Part shown: positions 1 through 6,666 of the stretch, piece after piece
Layout: each line of letters opens with the position of its first letter
How positions within the stretch are numbered: position 1 is the stretch's first letter
NCBI GenBank assembly: GCA_018714575.1
Contig: DVNF01000008.1
Span: 1-8,949 of the forward strand
Length of the DNA stretch: 8,949 bases
From: Candidatus Stercoripulliclostridium merdigallinarum
Lineage (GTDB): Bacteria > Bacillota > Clostridia > Christensenellales > DTU072
Direction: 5' to 3'
Notes under the pieces: model-generated
What the model saw: only the letters and a program-made list of their open reading frames with translations
The model's database searches: none
Told to the model about the DNA's origin: nothing
Program-made: the position numbers and the translations under genes

Positions 1-36
1 GTTATATATTTTGCCGTTTTGCCAGTAGTTAAGCAT
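1..36 (-). CDS. N-terminal fragment of an unidentified protein, cut by the window edge
   Basis: A minus-strand reading frame opens with ATG at 36-34 and stays open for 12 codons to the window edge, giving MLNYWQNGKIYN. It is called as a gene mainly from its signals. A GGAGG ribosome binding site lies at 41-45, four bases before the ATG, and a near-consensus promoter lies at 75-103. It follows the purA terminator, so it is the first gene of a new transcription unit on the same strand. Twelve residues are too few to name a family, and no function is offered. Confidence 0.6.
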   Translation of the reverse strand, partial: MLNYWQNGKIYN

Positions 37-74
37 ATTTCCTCCGCAAAAGAATGTCTTTCGATAATAAAAAA

Positions 75-103
75 ATTATAACATGATAATAGTTTTTATT
101 CAA
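75..103 (-). promoter_or_regulatory. SigA-type promoter with extended -10 for the left-edge gene
   Basis: Read on the minus strand, the -35 hexamer is TTGAAT (98-103, four of six matches to TTGACA). It is followed by a 17-base spacer and a perfect TATAAT at 75-80. A TG dinucleotide sits one base upstream of the -10 (82-83), giving the extended TGnTATAAT form. Transcription would start near position 68, leaving a leader of about 32 nt that carries the GGAGG at 41-45. The promoter lies just beyond the purA terminator, consistent with separating two transcription units. Confidence 0.75.
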
Positions 104-108
104 TAAAA

Positions 109-154
109 ATATAAATAAAATATTAAAATAAAGGAGGCGCCTGCAGCGCCTCCT
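109..154 (-). terminator. Intrinsic terminator after purA
   Basis: On the minus strand a perfect 9-bp GC-rich stem (146-154 paired with 132-140) closes a 5-base loop at 141-145. It is followed by a T-rich run from 131 down to about 109. It begins 22 nt after the purA stop codon. This is a classic rho-independent terminator and would end the long minus-strand operon. The complementary strand has an A-rich rather than T-rich tail, so it works best in the direction of purA. Confidence 0.88.
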
Positions 155-175
155 ACGGAAAAATCGGTAATAGAT

Positions 176-1453
176 CTAGTCCCTGACAATAATTTCGTCG
201 TGAGCGGGACCGACGCCGATATATTTGACTTTTACGCCCGTATAATTTTCGATAAGTTCGATATACTTCTTAGCGTTTTCAGGAAGATTTTCGTAGCTAC
301 GGATACCTTTTGTAGAAGTTTTCCAACCGTCCATTTCTTTATAAACAGGCTCGACTTTGTACAGATCCATGGCTGACGGCATATAATCGATTTCCTTGCC
401 GTTCAGTTTATATCCTACGCAAACTTTGATTTTATCGTAGGAATCCAACTTATCGACTTTGCAAATGGCTATCGAGGTGAAACCGTTTACGGTAGCCGCG
501 AATTTGACGATCGGCAGATCCAGCCAGCCAAGCCTTCTGGCTCTACCCGTTCTTGCGCCGAATTCATCGTCAATTTGGTTGCCTGTGCCACGGAAACCGT
601 CGGACATTTCATCGTTCATTTCTGTCGGGAAAGGTCCGTCGCCGACAGCGGAAGTAAAGGCTTTCATAACGCCGACGATATTGTCTATCTTCTTGACGGG
701 GAATCCTGCGGACACGGCTGCGTAAGCGGCAACGGGATTAGAGGAAGTAACGTAAGGATAGATACCCAGGTCGATATCTTTCATCGCTCCCAACTGTCCT
801 TCAAACAATATGTTTTCGCCCCTGTCTATCGCGTTGTTGATAAAGGACACCGGTTCGACAATACGCTTACCCAACACGCTTGCCCAATATACGGCTTTTT
901 CGTATATCTCTTCGACCGAATATTCCCTGCAGCCTTTGGCCTTTAATTCGGCGTTTACGGTGGGCATAACGGCTTCCAAACGCTTTTTCATGTATTCCAG
1001 ATCTTTAAGATTTTCAAACCTCATCGCGTTCCTTCTGGCGCGATCTGCGTAAGCGTAACCGATACCGCGCTTCGTAGTACCGATACCCGTTTTACCGCCT
1101 GCTTCGGAAGCGGAATCCAATGCTATATGATACGGCATCAGTATAATCGCGCGCTCGCTGATATACAATTCGGAGGTGTCTACTCCTTTGGATTCGATCT
1201 CGTTTAATTCTTTTATAAGCTCGTCGGGATTTATTACCATTCCCGTACCGTTAAATGCTTTGCAACCTTTTTTGAAAATGCCGCAAGGAATAAGGTGTAG
1301 TTTAAAAGAACCGGATTCGTTGACAACGGTATGTCCGGCGTTATCTCCGCCCTGAAAACGAACCACCATATCCATGTTTTCGGACAGGTAGTCTACGATT
1401 TTACCCTTTCCTTCGTCGCCGAATTGCGCTCCTACCAAAATTGTAACTGACAT
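176..1453 (-). CDS. purA: Adenylosuccinate synthetase
   Basis: PurA is a cytosolic enzyme that joins IMP and aspartate using GTP to make adenylosuccinate, the first committed step from IMP to AMP. The 425 residues match the usual family length. Visible motifs are the P-loop-like GDEGKGK at 12-18 with catalytic Asp13, GGDNAGHT at 35-42 with catalytic His41, GTTKRGIG at about 125-132, the IMP-binding segment around 218-238 ending YPYVTSSN, GPFPTE near 273-278, the aspartate-loop segment GARTGRARR at 299-307, and KVDKLD near 332-337. The motif usually seen as FEGAQG reads FEGQLG, and the usual ATTGR reads ARTGR, so this is a divergent branch but intact. The ATG at 1453 has GGAGG six bases upstream. 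The dapL stop is 14 nt before it, so the gene is the last of the operon, with a terminator just downstream. Confidence 0.96.
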   Translation of the reverse strand: MSVTILVGAQFGDEGKGKIVDYLSENMDMVVRFQGGDNAGHTVVNESGSFKLHLIPCGIFKKGCKAFNGTGMVINPDELIKELNEIESKGVDTSELYISERAIILMPYHIALDSASEAGGKTGIGTTKRGIGYAYADRARRNAMRFENLKDLEYMKKRLEAVMPTVNAELKAKGCREYSVEEIYEKAVYWASVLGKRIVEPVSFINNAIDRGENILFEGQLGAMKDIDLGIYPYVTSSNPVAAYAAVSAGFPVKKIDNIVGVMKAFTSAVGDGPFPTEMNDEMSDGFRGTGNQIDDEFGARTGRARRLGWLDLPIVKFAATVNGFTSIAICKVDKLDSYDKIKVCVGYKLNGKEIDYMPSAMDLYKVEPVYKEMDGWKTSTKGIRSYENLPENAKKYIELIENYTGVKVKYIGVGPAHDEIIVRD

Positions 1454-1467
1454 TTTTTACCTCCGTA

Positions 1468-2652
1468 TTATTTGGCAAGCAATTTTTTGAAGCGTTGCAT
1501 TGCCTCTAGAGTATTTTCGTGAGTATTGAACGCGGTCAACCTGAAGTAGCCTTCACCGCACTTACCAAAGCCCGAACCGGGAGTGCCGGCAACTTGAATT
1601 TCGTTCAGGAGCATATCGAAAAACTCCCACGAATCCATACCGCATCTCAGCCAGATATACGGGGAATTAATGCCTCCGGTATACCAAATGCCCAATTCGT
1701 CCATAGTTTTTGCCATTATCCCGGCGTTTTCTTTATAATATTCGATATTCTTCATGCATTCAGCCATGCCGCTTTCGGAGAATACTTCTTCGGCGCCCTT
1801 TTGAATGACGTATGAAGTTCCGTTATATTTGGTCGTTTGACGTCTAAGCCACATTTTATTCAGGCTGTGACCGTCGATAACCAGGTCTTCGGGAACGACG
1901 GTATATCCGCAACGCGTTCCGGTAAAGCCGGCTGTCTTTGACAACGAGCAGAATTCGACGGCACAGGTTCTGGCGCCTTCGATTTCAAAAATAGAGCGCG
2001 GCAAAGAACTGTCCGAAATAAAAGCTTCGTACGCTGCGTCGAACAGGATTATCATACCGTTAGCGTTAGCGAAGTCAACCCACGTTTTTAATTGATCTCG
2101 ATTATACACAGCGCCTGTAGGATTGTTAGGAGAGCAAAGATAAACTATATCCCCCTTTAATCCTTCGTAAGGCATCGGCAGGAACCCGTTAGCCTCGTTC
2201 CCTTCGATAAATACGATCTTTCTGCCCAGCATCATATTCGAATCCAAATACACCGGGTATACGGGATCGGGAATGACTATTATATTATCGTTGGAAAACA
2301 AATCGGTAAAATTGGCAACGTCCGATTTAGCACCGTCGGAAATAAAAATTTCGTTTCTTTTTAAAGTAACACCGGCGATCCTAAGATAATATTTTTTAAT
2401 GGCTTCCTGCAAAAAGGCTTCGCCCTGTTCGTCGCCGTAGCCGTGGAACCCTTCCTTCGTAGCCATACCTTCACCGGCTTTGGCTATAGCGGCGGCAACC
2501 TGCGGGATCAACGGACGAGTGACGTCGCCGATACCCATTTTGATGACGGGCTTATCGGGGTTAGCCGCCGCATATTCCCTGATTTTTCTGGCCGTTGTGG
2601 AAAACAAATAGCTTTCGTTTAATTTAAAAAAGTTGTCGTTTAATTTGACCAT
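1468..2652 (-). CDS. dapL: LL-diaminopimelate aminotransferase
   Basis: DapL is a PLP-dependent fold-type I aminotransferase. It converts tetrahydrodipicolinate directly to LL-diaminopimelate using glutamate as amino donor, bypassing the succinylase and acetylase branches of lysine and peptidoglycan precursor synthesis. The 394 residues show the DapL N-terminus (NESYLFS near 12-18), GIGDVTRPL at 40-48, GAKSDVAN at 107-114, SPNNPTGA at 174-181, the PLP-binding lysine in SLSKTAGFTGTRCGY (Lys239), and a C-terminal GSGFGKCGEGYFRLTAF block with the substrate-carboxylate arginine (about 371). It overlaps dapF by 29 nt, and DapF takes its product, so the pair forms a two-step module. The ATG at 2652 has no close ribosome binding site: the nearest AGGAG (2671-2675) is 18 nt away and instead faces an in-frame ATA at 2664-2662. 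Translation is probably coupled to dapF, and the true start may be four codons earlier. Confidence 0.95.
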   Translation of the reverse strand: MVKLNDNFFKLNESYLFSTTARKIREYAAANPDKPVIKMGIGDVTRPLIPQVAAAIAKAGEGMATKEGFHGYGDEQGEAFLQEAIKKYYLRIAGVTLKRNEIFISDGAKSDVANFTDLFSNDNIIVIPDPVYPVYLDSNMMLGRKIVFIEGNEANGFLPMPYEGLKGDIVYLCSPNNPTGAVYNRDQLKTWVDFANANGMIILFDAAYEAFISDSSLPRSIFEIEGARTCAVEFCSLSKTAGFTGTRCGYTVVPEDLVIDGHSLNKMWLRRQTTKYNGTSYVIQKGAEEVFSESGMAECMKNIEYYKENAGIMAKTMDELGIWYTGGINSPYIWLRCGMDSWEFFDMLLNEIQVAGTPGSGFGKCGEGYFRLTAFNTHENTLEAMQRFKKLLAK

Positions 2653-3412
2653 ATCGAAATATATCTATATCTCCTGTGTAATTTATTTCAGCGGCGCCCG
2701 TAATCAACAAAACGCCGTCGGAATTTATATCGATTTTCAACTTGCCGCCTTTTAATACTGCCGTCATCGGGAACGACCCCAGACCCAGACGACATACGGC
2801 GGACGCCGCTGCAGCAGCACCGCTGCCGCAAGCCAAGGTTTCTCCGCTGCCGCGTTCGCAAACTCTCATCTTAAAGGTATTTTCCGATTCGAGCTTCACC
2901 ATTTCGGTATTGACGTCATATATCCTTGTCGTTTCCATAGCCTCCGAAAAGGCCGAATCGGAAAGATTTTCCGTCAATATGACCGCATGCGGATTGCCGA
3001 CATTGACAAAGTAGGCGCCGTTTTTTCTGCCGACGAATTCGGGTTTTGACAGCGAAGCCGTAATTCCGTCGTCGGTCACTGCGACCACGGAAACCGCAGC
3101 CGAAGTTTTGACCGAAAAGGTAGTTCTGTCGGTGTATTTCATTGATAAATACTTACCGACGCACCTTAACGCGTTGCCGCAAGTTTTTCCCAGACTGCCG
3201 TCAGAATTGAACATGAGCATATCGACGTCTGCCGAATGCGACGGATACAGGATGACGACGCCGTCGCCACCCACACCGAAATGCCTGTCGGATATTATCG
3301 GCGCAAGTCTTTTTATATTGGTTTCAAGGTACTTTAATGCGTTTTCCGGAACCGCTTCGGCGTCAATAAACACGTAGTCGTTTCCCAGTCCGTTCATTTT
3401 AATAAATAACAT
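2624..3412 (-). CDS. dapF: Diaminopimelate epimerase
   Basis: DapF is a cofactor-independent epimerase that turns LL-diaminopimelate into meso-diaminopimelate, the form used in peptidoglycan and decarboxylated to lysine. The 262 residues form two similar halves, each supplying one catalytic cysteine. Cys78 lies in FNSDGSLGKTCGNALRC, and Cys195 in CERGSGETLACGSGAAAAA. Further family marks are KMNGLGNDYVF at 5-15, GGDG at 48-51, FVNVGNPHAV at 135-144 and VNTEMV at 167-172. The last ten or so residues after GDIDIF are an extension created by the overlap with dapL and may not be conserved. The ATG at 3412 has GGAG five bases upstream (3417-3420), within a possible hairpin loop. The preceding zinc-ribbon gene ends 38 nt upstream. 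Confidence 0.96.
   Translation of the reverse strand: MLFIKMNGLGNDYVFIDAEAVPENALKYLETNIKRLAPIISDRHFGVGGDGVVILYPSHSADVDMLMFNSDGSLGKTCGNALRCVGKYLSMKYTDRTTFSVKTSAAVSVVAVTDDGITASLSKPEFVGRKNGAYFVNVGNPHAVILTENLSDSAFSEAMETTRIYDVNTEMVKLESENTFKMRVCERGSGETLACGSGAAAAASAVCRLGLGSFPMTAVLKGGKLKIDINSDGVLLITGAAEINYTGDIDIFRYGQIKRQLF
2662..2675 (-). promoter_or_regulatory. Shine-Dalgarno inside dapF facing an ATA codon upstream of dapL
   Basis: On the minus strand AGGAG (2671-2675) is followed six bases later by ATA at 2664-2662, which is in frame with dapL and leads through TAT TTC GAT to the ATG at 2652-2650. An in-frame TAG directly precedes the ATA, so no earlier start is possible. The spacing is ideal for ATA and far too long (18 nt) for the ATG. 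Either dapL starts at AUA, or the ATG is used by coupling to dapF, with the AGGAG being a chance Gly-Asp codon pair of dapF. Confidence 0.35.
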
Positions 3413-3432
3413 ACCGTCTCCGTAAACGGTAT
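3410..3432 (-). promoter_or_regulatory. dapF ribosome binding site within a hairpin loop
   Basis: The minus-strand leader carries ATACCG (3427-3432) and its complement CGGTAT (3411-3416), separated by ten bases that contain the dapF GGAG (3417-3420). In mRNA this makes a 6-bp stem whose loop presents the Shine-Dalgarno while the 3' arm holds the first two bases of the ATG. It lies in the only sizeable gap (38 nt) of the downstream half of the operon. It could tune dapF initiation, but a stem this short may also be chance. Confidence 0.35.
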
Positions 3433-3450
3433 ATTATATGCGGAATAAAC

Positions 3451-4158
3451 TTATTTAAGATATAATATTCTCCTGCAGTTTGGGCATTCGGCAATATCTC
3501 CGGACTCTTTTAGTTTACCGTGCAAATCGTTTTCGACGTGCATTCCGCATCCGCGGCATAAGCCGTCGGAATATTCAACCAGAATAGGCAAACGAATGTT
3601 TTCCTTCCTGACTTTTTTATATAAATCCAATTCCTCACGGTTGAGTTTTTGCTGGATCTCACGTCTTTTCAAAACCTCGTCTTTCAGTTGGTTTTGCATT
3701 TCTGTGCGCTTTTTCGCCAGCTCCGCTTTGCTTTGTTCGAAATCGATCGTGCATTTTTTCAGCTGTTGCGACGCTTGTTTGACTTCGCGTTCGATCTCTT
3801 CCAAACGCCTTAGGAATTTGTTGACGTCCTTTTCTATGCGGTCGACCGTGCTTTCGTATTCCTGCAACACGTCTTCGTGCTTTTTTACAGCCGTCAAATC
3901 GTCTTCGTCGCCGAAATCCAGACCTGCGGTCAATTCCGACGTAATTTCCGCGCATTGAGCTTCTCTTTTTTCAATTTCTCTTCTGGCGTCCACAGCGTCT
4001 TTATCCATTTTAATGACTGCTTGCCTGATTTCCGCTATTTTGTTTTGTACGGCGGCGTATCTGCGGTTTTCGGGACTGTTTGCGAAAGCCTGTTCGGCTT
4101 TATAAATAATTTGATCGGACGCTTGGTATTCCAACATCGCCGCAATATTCATTTTCAT
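3451..4158 (-). CDS. Coiled-coil protein with C-terminal C4 zinc ribbon (CdsZ/CT398-like family)
   Basis: The 235 residues divide into a long, highly charged helical region (about 10-185, rich in E, K, R and Q with coiled-coil character) and a short C-terminal zinc ribbon. The ribbon has two CxxC pairs, Cys201/Cys204 in LCRGCGMHV and Cys225/Cys228 in AECPNCRRIL, which should bind one zinc ion. This architecture is that of the C4-type zinc-ribbon family often found next to Nif3-family genes in Firmicutes, and resembles Chlamydia CT398/CdsZ. The molecular role is not settled. No signal peptide or membrane segment is seen, so it is probably cytosolic. It starts at ATG 4158 with GGAGGG six bases upstream and overlaps the Nif3-family stop as ATGA, indicating translational coupling. 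A second ATG two codons later is a less well-placed alternative. Confidence 0.88.
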   Translation of the reverse strand: MKMNIAAMLEYQASDQIIYKAEQAFANSPENRRYAAVQNKIAEIRQAVIKMDKDAVDARREIEKREAQCAEITSELTAGLDFGDEDDLTAVKKHEDVLQEYESTVDRIEKDVNKFLRRLEEIEREVKQASQQLKKCTIDFEQSKAELAKKRTEMQNQLKDEVLKRREIQQKLNREELDLYKKVRKENIRLPILVEYSDGLCRGCGMHVENDLHGKLKESGDIAECPNCRRILYLK

Positions 4159-4937
4159 ATACGACCCTCCGTATTATATGGTGTTTCCAGGCTAACGGCC
4201 TGATGGACGTTTTCGAAGCCTTCTTTCTTTAATACATCCGCAATCAGCGGCATAAAAGGAATTTCGCTTTCATAATGCCCGAACGATATTATAGCATAAC
4301 CCGCGTCTTTTGCAAACCTAATGACGTGATATTTAAAATCTCCCGACAAAAAAAGGTCGGCTCCGCCCGCAATCGCGGCGTTTACCGAATCCGAATCGCC
4401 GCCTCCGCCCGTTATCAAAGCTATTTTCCCGATAACCTTATGCCGATCCCCGACAAAACGCACACCGTTATCCGACAGCTTTTCCGCAACGGTTTCGGAC
4501 AATTCACCTAGCGTGACAGGTTCAGGAAATACTCCGAAGCGCGGCAACGATCCCGGTTCCGCTTCGCACAATACCGTTGCTCCCAGCATGTTTAAAACGT
4601 AATCGTTCAAGCCGCCTTTGCACTTATCGACGTTCGTATGCGCCGCATAAACGGCTATGCCGTTTTTTATGCAAATTTCCATAGCTTTTAATTCAGGCTT
4701 TGTCGGATCCAAACACTTCAGAGGATGAAAGAACGTGGGGTGATGCGAAATTATCAAGTTGTCGCCGTTTTTTACGGCTTCCTCCGCTACCGCGGGATTC
4801 AGATCCAAAGTAACCGTGATCCCGGTAAGTTCGGCGGAAGGCGATCCGTATTGCAAACCGGAATTGTCGTATTCTTCTTGGAGCGACAGCGGCGCAAAGC
4901 GTTCGATCGCGGCTATTGCTTCGGCTATTTTCGGCAT
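4155..4937 (-). CDS. Nif3-like dinuclear metal centre protein (YbgI/YqfO family)
   Basis: Members form a toroidal hexamer with two metal ions per subunit; some have been linked to GTP cyclohydrolase-like or other hydrolase activity, but the physiological role is unsettled. Visible family motifs are EEYDNSGLQ at 21-29, the metal-binding ISHHP at 63-67 (His65, His66), AAHTNVD at 98-104 (His100, Asp104), TGGGGD near 176-181, LSGDFKYH at 197-204 and FGHYESE at 219-225 (His221, Glu225). The 260 residues correspond to the short form without the inserted domain of B. subtilis YqfO, and are close to E. coli YbgI in length. The ATG at 4937 has AAAGGAG five bases upstream. The gene overlaps trmK by 13 nt and the zinc-ribbon gene by 4 nt, so it is tightly coupled to both. 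Confidence 0.94.
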   Translation of the reverse strand: MPKIAEAIAAIERFAPLSLQEEYDNSGLQYGSPSAELTGITVTLDLNPAVAEEAVKNGDNLIISHHPTFFHPLKCLDPTKPELKAMEICIKNGIAVYAAHTNVDKCKGGLNDYVLNMLGATVLCEAEPGSLPRFGVFPEPVTLGELSETVAEKLSDNGVRFVGDRHKVIGKIALITGGGGDSDSVNAAIAGGADLFLSGDFKYHVIRFAKDAGYAIISFGHYESEIPFMPLIADVLKKEGFENVHQAVSLETPYNTEGRI

Positions 4938-5569
4938 AATAACTCCTTTGTTTCCTTATATTCCGTCAGCACTTTTTCAGGCATCTTTTTCCCTTGGAAA
5001 CGTTCTTCCAGCGTACAAATTCTGGATTCCAACATATCGAAAAAATCGCTGTTCGCGGGGTAATTTTTACCGTATCTGAATTCGTCTGCGCGATATTTTT
5101 CACCCTTAGCCGATACGACGATTATCGGATAAAATTTCTTGTCGGAACGCACTATGTAGTCCTTTTCGATCGGATCGTTATTCAAAAATCTGCGTAACTC
5201 CGAAGCGTTTTGATGGGGACACAAAATCAGTTTTTCGGGTACCCTGTTTAAGCTTTTAGCGGTTTTTAAAATCTTTATTATCTCATAACCGCCCATGCCT
5301 GCAATGACTGCGGTATCGGGCACGGTCGTCACGTTTTCAAAGCCGTCCGACACGACGAATTCTACGCGGTCGGTAAGATTTTTTTCCGCTGCCAACAGTC
5401 TGCATTTGGACAAACTCTTTTCGCTGATATCAGCCGCTATCAACCGTTTTGCGCGGCGTTCTATCAACGCCTGAACGCCTATGTATCCGTGATCGCAACC
5501 TATGTCGGCAAGTACGTCGCAATCGATTTCTGAAATAATGGCAGACAACCTACGGTCCAAGTCTTTCAC
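4925..5569 (-). CDS. trmK: tRNA (adenine(22)-N(1))-methyltransferase
   Basis: TrmK is a SAM-dependent class I methyltransferase that places m1A at position 22 of bacterial tRNAs, largely in Gram-positives. The 214 residues have the SAM-binding motif ADIGCDHGYIG at 21-31, motif II ADIS at 46-49, SDGFENV at 74-80, the AGMGG block at 90-94, and LILCPHQN at 114-121 where relatives usually have a Q/P/N-type motif. A charged helical C-terminus (about 175-214) fits the short coiled-coil tail of the family, a little shorter than B. subtilis TrmK. It starts with GTG at 5569, overlapping the sigA stop as GTGA; the nearest AAAGGA is 12 nt upstream, so translation probably depends on coupling to sigA. 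The order sigA, trmK, Nif3-family gene parallels the B. subtilis sigA-trmK-yqfO region. Confidence 0.94.
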   Translation of the reverse strand: MKDLDRRLSAIISEIDCDVLADIGCDHGYIGVQALIERRAKRLIAADISEKSLSKCRLLAAEKNLTDRVEFVVSDGFENVTTVPDTAVIAGMGGYEIIKILKTAKSLNRVPEKLILCPHQNASELRRFLNNDPIEKDYIVRSDKKFYPIIVVSAKGEKYRADEFRYGKNYPANSDFFDMLESRICTLEERFQGKKMPEKVLTEYKETKELLCRK

Positions 5570-6639
5570 TTATCCAAAAAATCCTTTAGCTTCTTAGTCT
5601 TGTTCGGATGCTTTAAACGTCTTAGTGCCTTCGCCTCTATTTGACGAATACGTTCACGAGTAACGTTAAAGACCTTACCTACTTCCTCCAGCGTCCTGGG
5701 GCGGTTGTCCCTTAAACCGTAGCGCAGAATCAGCACCATAGCTTCGCGCGGCGCCAGAGTATTCAATATTTCGTTGACTTGTTCCTTTAGCATATTGGCT
5801 TCCGCAGCGTCTATCGGAGCGGTAGCCGAGGTGTCCTCGATAAAGTCGCCCAAGTGGCTGTCGTCTTCTTCGCCGATAGGCGTTTCCAATGACACGGGAT
5901 CCTGCGCGATTTTTTGAATCTCTATTACGCGAGCTTCGGTTGTTCCCATGGCTTCCGCAACTTCTGCGGGAGTAGGCTCCCTGCCGAGCTTTTGCAACAG
6001 CGCCCTGGATATCTTAACCAATTTGTTAATAGTCTCGACCATATGCACGGGAATTCTGATAGTACGCGCTTGGTCGGCAATCGAACGGGTTATTGCCTGA
6101 CGGATCCACCATGTAGCGTAAGTAGAGAATTTAAATCCGCGGGTATAGTCGAATTTATCTACAGCTTTCATCAACCCCAGGTTGCCTTCCTGGATCAAAT
6201 CCAGAAACGACATTCCTCTGCCGACGTAGCGTTTAGCTATGCTGACGACCAATCTGAGGTTGGCGTTGATAAGCTTCTTCTTTGCTTCGGCGTCGCCTTC
6301 AGCCATCTTTTTTGCCAGATCCAATTCTTCTTCTGCGGTCAACAGAGGTACCCGTCCGATGTCTTTCAAGTACATTTTGACGGAGTCGTCTATATTGACT
6401 TCGGACATAATTTTTTGCAGGAGTTTGTCGTTTTTCGCGGCAGATTGTTCTACAACGGTAATACCGGCGTCAGCCAGCTCCTTATAGAAAATCTCCATAT
6501 CCTGCGGTGCAAGGTTAAATCTTTCGACCTTGTTCAGCAACTCTTCTTCGTTTATCGTCTTTACTTCCTTATCGCGAAAAGAATCGACGATCTTTTGTAC
6601 CTCGTTTTTAATTTTGTTTTCGACGGTATTTTGATCCAT
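5566..6639 (-). CDS. sigA: Primary RNA polymerase sigma factor (SigA/RpoD, sigma-70 group 1)
   Basis: This housekeeping sigma factor directs RNA polymerase to -10/-35 promoters of the kind seen at both ends of this window. The 357 residues are typical of Firmicutes SigA, with no large non-conserved insert. A short region 1.1-like helical part (about 1-80) is followed by region 1.2 (DDSVKMYLKDIGRVPLL, 84-100), region 2 (NANLRLVVSIAKRYVGRG, then the DLIQEGNLGLMKAVDKF core-binding and FKFSTYATWWIRQAI -10 recognition segments, about 125-183), region 3 (about 195-285, with the IPVHM block) and region 4 with the helix-turn-helix TLEEVGKVFNVTRERIRQIEAKALRRL (316-342). The ATG at 6639 has a strong AAAGGAGGA about nine bases upstream. 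It lies 27 nt after dnaG, the conserved bacterial primase-sigma pairing, and its stop overlaps the trmK start. Confidence 0.98.
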   Translation of the reverse strand: MDQNTVENKIKNEVQKIVDSFRDKEVKTINEEELLNKVERFNLAPQDMEIFYKELADAGITVVEQSAAKNDKLLQKIMSEVNIDDSVKMYLKDIGRVPLLTAEEELDLAKKMAEGDAEAKKKLINANLRLVVSIAKRYVGRGMSFLDLIQEGNLGLMKAVDKFDYTRGFKFSTYATWWIRQAITRSIADQARTIRIPVHMVETINKLVKISRALLQKLGREPTPAEVAEAMGTTEARVIEIQKIAQDPVSLETPIGEEDDSHLGDFIEDTSATAPIDAAEANMLKEQVNEILNTLAPREAMVLILRYGLRDNRPRTLEEVGKVFNVTRERIRQIEAKALRRLKHPNKTKKLKDFLDK

Positions 6640-6666
6640 CGCGTGCTTCCTCCTTTGTCGGAATGC

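Noticed and set aside
3433..3461. Internal promoter before dapF based on a perfect TATAAT
   Set aside because: No -35 resembling TTGACA is found at 16-18 bp and there is no extended TG, so it is not listed as a promoter.
3659..3955. Arg-rich minus-strand frame inside the zinc-ribbon gene
   Set aside because: It is a shifted frame of the charged coiled-coil codons, fully contained in a better-supported gene.
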